A stretch of DNA of 64,000 bases, taken from contig MU385860.1 in assembly GCA_022497145.1 (NCBI GenBank), positions 248,001 through 312,000 of the forward strand. The letters run 5' to 3'. Source of the stretch: Rostrohypoxylon terebratum (Eukaryota > Ascomycota > Sordariomycetes > Xylariales > Hypoxylaceae). The notes below the pieces were generated by a model, which was given only the letters and a program-made list of their open reading frames with translations, was not told the DNA's origin and made no database searches. A program made the translations under genes and the position numbers. Positions 12,948-24,418 of this stretch are shown here, piece after piece; within the stretch, counting starts at the first letter, position 1; each line of letters opens with the position of its first letter.

Positions 12948-14278
12948 ATGGCTTTCCATTGCCCAACTTGCGATAAAGCCTTCAACACGGCTGAGGAAGG
13001 CCAGCTTCATTGGGTATCTGATGAAGCTCAAGACGAGCAGCACCACAAAACTCCGGACTGCTGCAAGTCATTCCTCACTCGAAACGACAGGGCTGCTCAT
13101 ATGCATGATAGTAGCTACCATAACATATGTGATCACTGCACTCATGACTTCCGCAACCAGCATGACGATTACCTATTTCATCGCAGGTTGTTGTCGGCGA
13201 GCATGCAGGTCCAGCTCAAGACACCGTATTGCATCAAATGCAATATGGCATTTGCGAATGCCGAAGAGCTTATACGTCATGTTGGAAGCAGCAACGTACA
13301 CTTCTAGTGTAATGTGTGCACTGTTGAATTTCCTAGCGACGATCTATTGAACACACACAATATCTCGACACATGTCTCCTGCGCACCTTGCGGACGAGGT
13401 TTTAGTTCTGCTGATGCCCTCCACGATCACTGGCAGCTCGACTACCGTCACCACTTCTGTAGACCCTGCTCCAAGCACTTCCCTGACTACAATTCTCTGT
13501 TATACCATTACAACGACGACGAATCGTGGGTCGATGGTGTTACCCATGGATACTGCGCAGCATGCCGACAAGACTATGGGAACATGGATGGAGTACAATG
13601 GCATTGGTCCGAGTCCCAACAACACGCGTATTGCTATACTTGCAAAGAGACGTTCATGACTCGTGAAGAGCTGCGCGATCACTTCCTCGGAAACAAGGGT
13701 GTCCCTGGCCATTCTTGGTGTAGCCTGTGTCAGAAACCATTCCCAAAGCCCGGTGATTTCGAGAAGCACCTCTGGGACAATGAACAAGATCATTTCTGCT
13801 GCTATACATGCAATCTCCTATTCGCCTCACCAGTGGACCGTACTGATCACTGGGCGGCGGATCCCAACCATCCTTACTGCGTTCCATGCCATCAACTGTA
13901 TGAAGACTTCGATCAGCTATGTCTACACCGACTGAAAACACACCCCGGAGATCCCACCCTGGATGTAAGTCCCCCTCGCTTCCTAGCATCTCATACTCGA
14001 TTCAAGATGTAAGCTAACTGGAGTATCAGCACAAGAAAGTGATGGAGTGGGCTGAAACTATCTACAGCAAAGCAAAGGAATTGCCTCTGATGAAGCCTGA
14101 CGACCAGAACGTCGGTGAACACGCCCATGAAGATCCCGAAGGCTTCGCTGATGAGGAAATGGGTGATGCTGAGTACGGTAGTTACGAGGGCAACTATGAT
14201 GACGAGGACGAGGGCGAAGATGACGAGGGCGAATACGATGGTGTTCATGAGGCCAGAAACGCCCCTCAGATCGAGTAA
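12948..14278 (+). CDS. Multi-C2H2 zinc-finger protein with an in-frame TAG stop
   Basis: Two exons (12948-13964, 14030-14278; intron GTAAGT..ATCAG) encode 421 codons, beginning at ATG 12948 (MAFHCPTCDKAF). Roughly ten consecutive degenerate C2H2 fingers follow the pattern aromatic-C-x2-C-x12-H-x5-H, for example TPYCIKC, HHFCRPC, HGYCAAC, HAYCYTC, HSWCSLC and HPYCVPC. The tail (exon 2) is very acidic, with DDEDEGEDDEGEYDG. Codon 120 (13305-13307) is TAG, exactly where sister fingers have Tyr/Phe/Trp before the first Cys, and the same frame resumes immediately with CNVC. One finger near residue 43 also has Thr where the first Cys is expected (TPDCC). The gene could be a recent pseudogene, carry a sequencing error or use readthrough. 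A 99-nt in-frame intron (13209-13307, GTCCAG..TTCTAG) could also remove the stop, at the cost of one finger. The partner (DNA or RNA) and role are unknown. Proteins of this finger type are common and uncharacterised in ascomycetes. Confidence 0.6.
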
Positions 14279-14641
14279 TCCAATCGAGTACAACCCCCTC
14301 GAGGAGGACTCGGATGCTAATCTGCACAGTTTCTTCGTTTTTCCAGTTTTTTTTTTCTTTCTTTACCCACTAATTTCCTGCCCCCTTTGAGCCCCGACTG
14401 AAATTCTACGGAATTTCTGAGAGGCACTAGGTTTTCTCTCTCTCTTTTTTTTTTCGTTTTCGTTCTCAATGTGTACTAAGCAGAAATCATCATGGGCTCG
14501 CAAGGATACTGAATCGAGGCGACGGATGCCTCAGCTGGATGGACACGGACAGATAGTCACCAGTTAACGAGAAACACTCCACTCAACTCCCTGTCTTTGA
14601 TTCGTGAATTCTCTACATTAGATATCTCGTCATAAAGATAA
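14279..14641. other. Convergent 3' flank
   Basis: A 363-bp gap between two converging genes. It is T/C-rich, with TTTTTTTTTCTTTC tracts and a CTCTCTCTC run. I see no ORF or RNA gene. Confidence 0.6.
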
Positions 14642-15778
14642 CTACTTTTTCTCTAAAATATCCTTTAGGTTGATTTCGCCGCTTCCTCTCGGTAACGGTT
14701 TAGCCTGATCCGCAGACTCCTTCCACCCGATCATATAGATAATCCTAAAGGTAGCCGGTATAGTCCCATCCTCGTTGCCGTGAAGCTCGCGATATATAGC
14801 ATCGTTCGCCAACAGCACATCCCTCGGGATTGGCCCCATCTCCCGCCCCAACACCGCATTCCCCTCGCCCATGGCGCGCAGATCTTCCATCAGCGCAAAC
14901 GTGTTGGGATAATCGACTACTATGTCCTCTACATCCACCGTCAGCATCTTAAACCCCGCGCGCTGCAGCAGCCCGCCCACGTCCCGCACATCCGCTAACG
15001 GCGACACTCTAGGCGATATACCGCCCCGCCGCTCGGTCTCCGCAAGCTGCAGCGACGTGCGCAGCTCGAACAGCGTATCGCCGCCGAGCATCGCGCCCAT
15101 GAACGCGCAGTCCGGCTTCAGTATATTATTGATCTGCGCTAGGACCCCCGGCAAGTCGTTGATCCAATGCATACTCAGCGAGCTAAGGACTAGATCGAAC
15201 GAGTCCGCTTCGAAGGGCAGCGTCTCCTCGTCCGGGATCACTTGCCGCGTTATGTTGATGTCGTTGTTGTAGGGCAGGTCTGCGTCCCGGTACAGCATGG
15301 TCTGGGAAGAGTCGACGGCGAGTAGGTGTCCGATGCGGGTGGCGATGGGTTCGGAGACGGGCTGCGGGCCATCGGGGTCAGGGTCAGGGCGCGTCAGGGC
15401 CCAGGCGATGTGGCAGGCGTTTGCGCCGAAGTCGAGGACTTTGGGGTAGCTGCGTTTGATGTCCTATATCATATATCCATATATTAGTACCTCGTCTTGA
15501 GGCTATATATAGGCAACAAGGTGATATACTAGTAGTCTATTGCACAACCGAATGGCCACCTCATCTTTCACGTAGCCGGTGATCCGGCTGTGTTGGAGGT
15601 CGGCGGCGGCACGCTCTTTCTGCAGCCATTTGGTGCGGCGGTTGAAGACCTGGTGGACGGGAGGCGACGCAGCTTGGAAGGCGTACGATCGCCGCGCCGT
15701 CGAGCCTATCGTTCTTCCTCCTACCTCCTTCCAACCCCGCGATAGTAGCGTGCTTGATCTCCGGAGAATGTGATTCAT
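14642..15778 (-). CDS. NDUFAF5: NDUFAF5-like mitochondrial class I methyltransferase/arginine hydroxylase
   Basis: Two exons on the minus strand (15530-15778 and 14642-15463) are joined by a 66-nt GTATAT..TATAG intron and give 356 aa. The N-terminal ~40 residues are basic and Ser/Arg-rich without acidic residues (MNHILRRSSTLLSRGW), consistent with a mitochondrial presequence. The family signature FNRRTKWLQKERAA lies near residues 46-59. The SAM-fold motif I is KVLDFGANACHIAWAL, unusually with GANA instead of GxGxG. Post-motif segments DLVLSSLSMHWINDLPGVL and GGDTLFELRTSLQLAE are hallmarks of the NDUFAF5/BioC-like group. In animals NDUFAF5 hydroxylates an arginine of complex I subunit NDUFS7 during early assembly, and the same role is inferred here. 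The gene is divergent from AP-2 alpha and shares a ~1-kb promoter region with it. Confidence 0.88.
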
Positions 15779-16802
15779 ACTCCTAGATCGTCAATTGGCC
15801 GCCTTTCACATCTCGAAGAGAGGATGTGCGCATTGAAGCTAGAGCTTTCGAATAGTTGAAAGCTCATTGGCTGTGACGTCGAAGCTGGAGAAATGGAGAA
15901 AGACCTCTACCCGGTACCCCAATGGAGTATTGGCAATATCGATAAGTAAGGTACGGATGTACATCGATATTTCAATATCAAGTATCAAGCCACACTTTCT
16001 TGAGAGTTACCTAAGACAGCTAAGGTTTATATGTACGATTGAGGCGTAAAACAACCATGTGGCCCCACAAGTACGGTAGCATTGGAACGCTGGAAGAACC
16101 TTGGGAAAGTGCTGTGGTGTGCTGTATGTGCTGTGTGTTGCTCCTCCTTTCGACGCTCGGGGTTTAAGACACAAGGTCCGCTTGCCAAATCAATTTACAC
16201 ATTTGGTTCCCAAATCTGTCCCTGACCGTCCCTGATTTTTGAGCCGGGGAATCCTAATTCCCAAATCCTAAATCCAAACACTAACAATTGACAAGTCTTA
16301 GCACCCGCATCCAATGTCGTGCTACCAAGTCCGAATTTCAAATTTCTAGAATCGCCAACTTGATCCGACATCCCGTCCCTACCAACCTATTCGATAATAT
16401 CGAACCTCGAATCTCGACCGCCGTCGGCAACCGTTACCGTTACCGTTACCGTTACCGCTACCGCTACCGCTATCGTTCCCACTTCGCCGTTACTGAACCT
16501 TGCAAACCCCCTTTGTCCGTTCATTAAACCATTACTCATCGTCCATTACCTGCTCCAACGTTGCCCTGGTCACGTTTGACCATGTTTATAGACTGATTAG
16601 GTCTATCATGAGAGCCGCATTCCTGAGCGTGCTTCTTTTAGATATTGGGCCGGAGTTTATACACTTGAATTCGAGTTCTTCGTATATAAACTAGTTTCGC
16701 GTACCGCTGCTGCTGCTTTACCTTTTTTTTTTTTACTAGCCGATGCGATAGGGATAGAGGGTGCTGTATAATAATAAGGGATACTTTGTTGCGACTTCAT
16801 CA
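15779..16802. promoter_or_regulatory. Shared divergent promoter region NDUFAF5-like / AP-2 alpha
   Basis: About 1 kb separates two divergent start codons, so both promoters must lie here. It contains a (TACCGT)n hexanucleotide array (16431-16476), T-rich tracts and ATATAAAC/TATA-like sequences near 16680. I recognise no specific factor site. Its promoter role is inferred from position only. Confidence 0.5.
16431..16476. repeat. Hexanucleotide microsatellite (CCGTTA)n/(CCGCTA)n
   Basis: About seven units of TACCGT, the last three changed to TACCGC, lie inside the bidirectional promoter region between the methyltransferase and adaptin genes. Variation in copy number could alter spacing of promoter elements (inference). 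Confidence 0.9.
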
Positions 16803-19800
16803 ATGGCTTCTTCCGCCGCGGCCGGCTTCCTCGGCCGGTCGAGTAGCAGCAGTTCAAACATGCGTGGTCTCGTCCAATTCATCGCCGACCTTCGAAACGC
16901 CAGAGCTAGGGATCTAGAAGAAAAGAGGATTAACAAGGAGCTCGCAAACATTCGGTAGGTACAAATAACCATCCTGAGTCGCCATTGGGTATAACGTTGC
17001 TAACCCGGAGTTTCTACATCGCAGACAGAAATTCAAAGGTACGTGATGATCCAACCTAGACCGCTTTCCGATCCCTCGTCACGGCTCCGTATCGAAAAAG
17101 TGAACCTGGAACCCGTAGCTAACGAACGGCAGATGGCAACTTGAGTGGATACCACAAGAAGAAATACGTTTGTAAAGTATGGGAAAGATCAATCTACGGC
17201 GATACCGAACCACTGGATCTAACATGCGTATAGTTGTTGTACATTTACATACTAGGTTGGAACGTCGATTTTGGGCATCTTGAAGCTGTCAATCTTATCT
17301 CCGCTAGCAAGTACTCCGAGAAACAGATTGGATATCTTGCCATGACTCTATTTCTACACGAAAAGCACGAGCTATTACACTTGGTCGTCAACAGCATACG
17401 AAAAGATCTCCTCGACCATAATGAACTATTCAATTGTCTGGCTCTACACGCAATCGCGAATGTGGGAGGTCGGGAGATGGGAGAAGCTCTGAGTTCGGAG
17501 GTCCACAGGCTTCTGATTTCACCGTACGTTCGATGAGTTGCTTCCGTCGGTGCCGCCAGTATCATCTAACAGTGAATGCAGGACCTCGAAGTCGTTCGTA
17601 AAAAAGAAGGCGGCTCTTACTCTCCTCCGTCTGTATCGCAAGCATCCCGACATAATTCAACCGCAATGGGCCGAACGGATAATATCTCTAATGGACGATG
17701 TCGATCTCGGAGTGGCTCTCTCGGTTACGTCTTTGGTCATGACTGTTGCGCAAGATAATCTGGACCAGTACAAGGGAGCCTATGTCAAGGCTGCTTCGCG
17801 ATTAAAGCGAATACTGGTCGATAATGATTTTACTCAGGACTACTTGTACTATAAAGTTCCTTGTCCTTGGATTCAGGTCAAATTGCTGCGTTTGCTACAA
17901 TATTTCCCGCCCTCAGGTATGGTCTGTTTTAAATGATGGCATCAAGCATCGGTACTGACTAAATGAGCAGAGGACAGTCACGTTCGCGAACTAATCCGAG
18001 AATCACTGCAGAAGATCTTGAATCTTGCTATGGACACGAATAAGAACGTCCAACAGAACAACGCTCAGAATGCAGTCTTATTTGAGGCCATTAACCTCAT
18101 CATCCATTTGGATACGGAACATGCGCTGATGAAGCAAATCTCTTCCCGCCTCGGCCGCTTCATAACGTCTAGGGAGACCAATGTCCGATACCTAGGCCTG
18201 GAGGCCATGACCCATCTAGCAGCTCGAGCCGAGAACCTCGACCCCATTAAACAACACCAAGAAGTGATCCTTGGATCGCTCAAGGACCGAGACATCAGTG
18301 TGCGCAGAAAGGGTCTTGATTTGCTATATAGTATGTGCGACTCGACCAACTCCCAACCGATTGTCTCGGAGCTATTGCACTATCTCCAGAATGCCGACTT
18401 TGCTATTCGAGAAGAGATGGCCTTGAAGATTGCGATTTTGACGGAGAAGTATGCTACTGATATCCAGTGGTACATTAATGTTTCCCTTCGACTGGTAGCC
18501 ATTGCGGGTGACCATCTTAGCGACGAGGTTTGGCAACGAGTTATCCAAATTGTGACGAATAATGAGGAGCTGCAAGTATATGCAGCGCATAATACCCTTC
18601 AGCACGTCAAGCAAGACCATTGCCACGAGACACTAGTAAAAATCGGTGCCTATATTCTTGGAGAATTTGGACATTTGATTGCAGAAGAACAGGGCTGCAG
18701 TCCTATTGAGCAATTCATGGCATTATCTAGAAAGCTTCCTGCCTGTTCCTCTAGTACACGCGCCATGATTCTTTCGTCCTTCGTCAAATTCGTTAATCTG
18801 TTCCCCGAGATTAAGCCACAGCTCGTCCACGTTTTTGAGATATATAGCCATACGTTGGACCCTGAGCTGCAACAACGAGCGTACGAGTACTTGACGCTCG
18901 CCAGTCTTCCAACGGACGATTTGCTCCGTACCGTTTGCGACGAAATGCCACCGTTCCCAGAACGACAGTCCGCGCTTTTGTCAAGACTGCACCAGAAGCA
19001 CGCCGGCACGAGTGATAAGCGAACGTGGGTAGTTGGTGGCAAGGATGCAAACAATGATGTGTCCGAGCTAAACATGGCCAAGAACCCCGGCCTGAGGAGG
19101 ACTTTTAGCACCAATGGCCCCGTCAACGGCAACGGACTAGCGAACGGTGCGGCAAATGGCGCCAATGGCCACTCTAACGATCTTGCTGGTCTTGATATGA
19201 ATGCAGGTCCTGTCCCGGAGAAGTTGCTCAAGGCACCCAACTTGGCCAGCGCTGCGCATCTATCGCCCGGCTGGGAATCAGGTTACAACAAGCTGTTACT
19301 CAAAGCTGATGGCGTACTGTTCGAAGATGGGCAGATCCAAATTGGTGTTCGCTCCGAATACAGAGGACAAATGGCATGCCTTATCTTATATTTCACGAAC
19401 AAGACTCCAGCTACTGTGAGCTCCTTTACCACGACACTCGACTTGGATGGGAGCGAGAAAGAAAATCTGACGTGGGACGTCAAGACCATGCCCGACAGCT
19501 CCATCATGAACGGTGGGCAATCCCGTTTGATCATCATGTTCGAGGCGAAGAAGGTCTTCACGAAGAGCCCCACCATCAGAATAAGCTACTTAGCGGGTGC
19601 CTTACAAGCGCTCACTCTCATGCTTCCACTCACAGCACACAAATTTATGGACCCTGCGGATCTCACAGCAGACGATTTCTTCAAGAGATGGAAGCAAATC
19701 GGTGGCGCACCACGTGAAGCTCAACAAATCATTGGTCTCGCTCCTGGGAAATCTGGATCACGTGAGATTACCGAGAGTTTTGTGCGCAAGACTATCGAAG

Positions 19801-20154
19801 GCTTCCGTTGGGGCATATTAAGGGGCGTTGATCCAAACAGCAAGAACTTCGTCGGAGCAAGCGTACTCCATACTTCTGAGGGAGGTAAGTTTGGCTGCCT
19901 AATGAGACTAGAGCCAAACTACACTTCACAGGTAAGACGACATCACGAGACGATCCTCTTCTAGACTACTTTTACTAACAATCTAACAGATGGTCCGACT
20001 TACAATTCGAGCTACGGATGAGAGTGTGCCGCCTGTGCTATTGAAGCTGATGGGGGAACAATTATCAAAGGGGGTTTCCACAACACCTGAGCTACAAGAA
20101 GGGCCTACACGGCGAGAAATATCAGATACCTTCAGTAATATCATGGTTCAATAA
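16803..20154 (+). CDS. APL3: AP-2 complex alpha subunit (alpha-adaptin)
   Basis: Seven exons (16803-16954, 17025-17038, 17133-17176, 17234-17523, 17582-17916, 17971-19931, 19990-20154) encode 986 aa. Every junction keeps frame and has consensus donors and acceptors. Exon 2 is a 14-nt microexon. The adaptin N-terminal solenoid covers about residues 19-620: MRGLVQFIADLRNARARD, the KRINKELANIR-QKFK basic lipid-binding stretch, GYHKKKYVCKLLYIYILGWN, NAVLFEAINLIIHLD and CDEMPPFPERQSALL. These match alpha- rather than gamma-adaptin. A low-complexity Asn/Gly/Ala hinge (about 640-705, NGNGLANGAANGANG) precedes the C-terminal ear (about 718-986, LLLKADGVLFEDGQIQIG ... RLEPNYTSQMVRLTIRATD). AP-2 links cargo and PI(4,5)P2-rich plasma membrane to clathrin coats. 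Human alpha subunits are similar in length (about 940-980 aa). Confidence 0.95.
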
Positions 20155-21057
20155 AGGTCCGGTCCGAGAAGAGAAAGACAGAAAAGGTCTTGGTAATGCT
20201 TTGGAAGGGGGGCTCCAGAAGAGTTATGATTCCAAATCCCAGATTTTACCTTGGAAAGTTCAAAATAAGCAAGCTATTTGTGGTATATATGCATTTCCAG
20301 CCCGAGCGAGAGAGGAGTTCATTAGGTAGCATGTGATCAAAAAATCTCATGTGTCAAGATGGGTGCGTTTTGTGTTATTAGAAAGTAAACAGGTGCTTAC
20401 TCCCTTTCGATTATCGGATACCCTTAGGTCTTTGAGGTAACTGTGAGCAGGATTTTATCTCGAGTTCACTTTCTATTAAATATAATGCTATCCTTAGAAG
20501 TCCATCACAATGAATAAAGTTAACTTCTGCAGTTAACATACAGGTCGAGACATAGCGAGGCAGAGAAAGAGTAATTAACCCCTTAACACTTCCCTATTCA
20601 TCTCAAGACTGAGAAAGAGACATCATTGTCATTTTCCATAGCAACAGCTTTGACTCTGCCATTAGACGACATTATGTTTCGACCCATTGACCTTCGAGAT
20701 GCCGTTGGCATCTGGCGTCGACGTTGGCCACGTCTCCTGTCTAACGTCCTATACATCCCTATTAGACGTAGACTTCTTACACCTCACCGTCGCTCGCTGA
20801 CTCAATTTAATTCGGAGGTTGTAATCCAGAACTTACCTTATCCTTTCTCTTGAAACCTGCTCTGCTTTTCTTCCTAAATTTCTTTTTCTCGAGGACTAAA
20901 GCCATCAGGACATACACCTACACCCTCATCCACATCCCACCTACTTTCCTTCTTCCATCCGATCTCTTACTTCCTATTTCTATCCCGCAAGTCATATTTC
21001 TATTTCCTTGACTCTGAATTCTTCTCTATCACTAGTAAGTTCTGTAGAAACTAGCCA
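20155..21057. other. Intergenic
   Basis: AP-2 alpha 3' flank followed by a CT-rich probable leader for the next gene (20880-21050). A 75-codon open frame at 20626-20853 has no recognisable features and is probably chance. Confidence 0.5.
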
Positions 21058-22857
21058 ATGCGCGATTTCGATTGCGAACTCCGCCATTCCGTTTCCCACT
21101 GCCAATTTCCACCGGAGTCGCCACACTTGCAACGCACGAAATCAAGCTATAACCCGCAGAATCACTACTTAGAAGACTGGCAACGTGACGTCCCGCAAGC
21201 ACTCCTCTTTCCGCATTCTCTTGATACCGCTGCGCCTGGACGACAAGTCTTGTTGCGACATCAGAGAGTTATCCTCGCTGCACCAACACCAGCACCCAGT
21301 ATGACGGGAACCGGTGAGGGCGATATCGCCTACGAGAACCAGGGAGGCATGATGCGCATGAAAATCGAACGAATGAAGCGCTGGTGGGCTGGTATGTATA
21401 AGCCTTTTCATTTGACCTATCGTCGCCCCTTATTCATCATCGCCCTCAATTCCCACCTCCACCCTGACTTTATATTCGTCTATACAACCGTGATAAAATA
21501 AACACGAACCGTGATTCATGCGGCTAATACCAATTGATATAGGGCTCAAGCAACGAACCAGCCCCAAGCTGTTCCCCCAGGCCTGGGTCCTCTTCCTGGT
21601 CATAATCCTGATTGCGACCGGTGCTATAGTTAGTAAGTTATAACCCTAACCGTCTTCTCCCCCCCGCTCCTATCTAAAATCACAAACAGGCTATGCTCAG
21701 GGGACGGGAGCTAACATTGAGGTCCCCCAAGCCGGCTGGGGTGGTCTGGCAGCCGAGACCGTGCATCATCAGGCACTGGCTCGCCCTGTCGACGACTTGT
21801 CGACCATTTCGACGGCGCGACCTGCGCCCCCTAACCTTGAAGCTGGTGCGTCCACGGTCACTTCAAGCGGTCTGACTTGGCACGATGCTGCTACGGGCTA
21901 CGGTTCGGCGATGACTGGAGATGGTACGTTCTGACATATCCATGCCTGCTTAGTCAACTTAGCTTTTATTCAAGGGGAAATATAACTGACTGATGTCTAG
22001 TCACTGCTTGGTCGCCCCGATCAACGATGAAGGTCACGGGACACCCTGTCACGCGCCCACACGCGACCTCGACTTCTTCTCACGCCGTCATCACTCGCGC
22101 ACCCGCCGACGAGCATGTGGTGAAGATGGACATCGTTACGGATTACGAGATCACGCACGTCACCTCCATCGTCACCGACTGGATTATCATCTACGTCACC
22201 GCGACGACCGTCGAGACCACCACGCCTCCCGTCTCTGGCCCCGACTCGAGCGAAGCGTCGGACGTACCTACCAGCTTCGTGACGGAAGTCGTCTACACGA
22301 GCGAGCATCACCAGTTCTGTCCGGACCCCAACCGCCCAGCCGTCTGGACGCCCTGCGCGCCCGACCACGCGGCCACCGACGCCCCCGGCGCCGCGATCCC
22401 GACGCGCGCCACGGCGTCCCCGGCATGCGGCCGCTGCAGCCTGAACCCGTTCCGCATCCTCAAGGGCATGGTCCAGACGATCTGGAAGAGCCTCTGGGAC
22501 ACGGATCCTACGTCGGTACTGGCGCACCGCTGGGTGCACCGGTGGAAGATCCTGGAGCTCGACGGCCGGTGCGAGGAGCTCCAGCGCCTGATGCTGGCCA
22601 TGGCGGACATCCTGGAGGCGCAGCGCTACCTGCTGGACGACAAGGACGAGGCCATCGCGCACCTGAAGCAGATGCTCGAGGACCAGCGACTGCTGATGCG
22701 GGACCAGGAGGACATGTTGCGGTGGAGCAGGGACGGCCTCAGGGACGCGGTCGCGTTTATCGTTAGTGTGAAGAACGATGCGGTGGATGCTCTTCGCGAG
22801 AACGATGAGGTGGAGGAGGCTGAGGAAGAGGTGGAGGTGGATACTACGGGCTCGTGA
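21058..22857 (+). CDS. Unrecognised single-pass membrane protein with C-terminal coiled coil
   Basis: Four exons (21058-21391, 21543-21632, 21690-21923, 22001-22857) keep one frame and give 504 aa. An alternative start at 21301 (MTGTGEG) would shorten it by 81 aa, and I cannot decide between them. A short basic segment (MKRWWAGLKQR) precedes one strong membrane helix at about residues 125-141 (WVLFLVIILIATGAIV), suggesting N-in/C-out topology. The outside part is Ser/Thr/Pro-rich, with a central beta-like segment (MDIVTDYEITHVTSIVTDWI) and four cysteines around residues 330-365. The last ~130 residues are predicted helical and heptad-like (ELDGRCEELQRLMLAMADIL, EAIAHLKQMLEDQRLLMRDQ), ending in an acidic tail. 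The last exon is markedly more GC-rich than its surroundings. I do not recognise the family and assign no function. Confidence 0.72.
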
Positions 22858-24418
22858 GGGCCGTGCCCTTGGTGTCGGGGGTTGGTATCGGAGAGGTGAG
22901 GGGTTGATTGGATTTGAGTTTGCTTGCAACAGTGATGCAACAAGTTCGATGAGTTGGGTCGTGGTCTGAACCGAGCACGCCCGCTCAGACGGAAACTGGA
23001 TCGAGCACGGCTATGGGAATTGAATGGGCAATGGGTTTACGCGGATAGGCTATGGCCGTGGGCTATCCACCGACGAAAAGGAAGTCAACCGACTGGACCT
23101 TGACCTTTGTGTATGCAAGGCACTAGGTAGTAATGAATGGCTATAAGCCCGAGTCAACTTTGACTGTTCCGTGGTATCGTATGATCTGCTGTCTGCCGTG
23201 AGCCAATTGTCCATCTCGCCGGCCTGCGGGAGTAGGTTTGACTTTGGTAGGGCCCCGGTATAAAACGTGCTGCGGCTTCGTTAGGTCTCAATACATATGC
23301 TCCCGAGATTCGACGGGCCAATTGTTGATGTTACCGTTGCGCTGGGCGGCCAGTTGTTGTCACTGCGTATATGGGGTACATGGCTTATGTTACGTTATAG
23401 GTGATCAATTACACTATTCGGGTTCACTCATCCATTGTATATCAATGTTTGGTCGGTATTTGGCAATAACTTTCTCGTAACTGTGCCATCAAAATTGAAG
23501 CCTTTCCCACTCTGAAAGTGATGACGAATAGGGGAAAATACTTTTTTGTACGTACCTCGCCGTGGATAGCGAGATAGACTTTATCATCGATCCTTAAACC
23601 GGAACAACCCGAGACCTCCAGCTATGTATAACTGTATAACCCCAGCCCCCCCTTTCTCCAAAAACTCGGTCTACGTCGGAGCTCCGATCTTTCCCGTCTT
23701 TTGCCGTCTTTCCTTGTCTTGTCTTTTCTATTGCTATTGTCTATCAAGAAATCCAGGAAAGTACCGGCAAACCAATGGCGGAGCTTCGTCCCACCACGCT
23801 CGCAACGAGTATAACCCCTCCTTCCTGACTTCGATGGCGTCAGAGGCTAAGGTAAGGGCCGATCTACCTATCTCCTACTATCTCCTATTTTAGCTGCAGT
23901 AGTCACTGTAGTAGTCACTGTAGTAGCCAGTCTTTCGAGGTCCCATCCCTTCCATCACTATCTTTCCCGTCCACGACTCCACGCAGCTGCCGGGCGTTGT
24001 CTCACATTAATAATCTCCCGTCTCGAGACTATACCGCATCCAGGTAAAGTCACTGCATAGCGAGCTATTTCGCCCTCCGAACCGGGGTAAATTTTAGGTA
24101 GCTATCTGCGCGTGAAGCGTGAAGATATCCGGTGCAAAACTCGATTCGATCGCATGCGTAGCACAAAATACATTCCAGGGCCGTTTTCTATACCGGACTT
24201 ACTTGTGGCCTAGTAGCCTACTGTAGCCTAGGTACTAGGTAGTAGGTACTGGTTTAGGGCTACTTAAGTCTTATACTCTGTGTCATTCCCCTCTTTTGTT
24301 CTGTCTTCACCCCGATTTCTCCCTCACCATCTTGATCTCTAGCAGTTCATAAGCTCGAACCTTGGTGTGTGTGGGTTAAAAAAAATAAAAGGAAAGAATA
24401 AGAAAAAGAGGAGAAACG
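22858..24418. other. Intergenic
   Basis: About 1.5 kb with no supported gene. It includes a short GTAGTCACTGTA tandem repeat (23898-23928), TAGGTACTAGGTAGTAGGTAC-type motifs (24224-24260) and a probable promoter and leader for the glycosyltransferase gene (CTCTTTTGTTCTGTCTTCACC, 24290-24350). Confidence 0.55.

Noticed and set aside
22021..22929. 302-codon open frame antisense to the membrane-protein gene
   Set aside because: It lies opposite a GC-rich coding exon whose sense frame is spliced and coherent. The Arg/His/Pro-rich antisense translation is a typical shadow.
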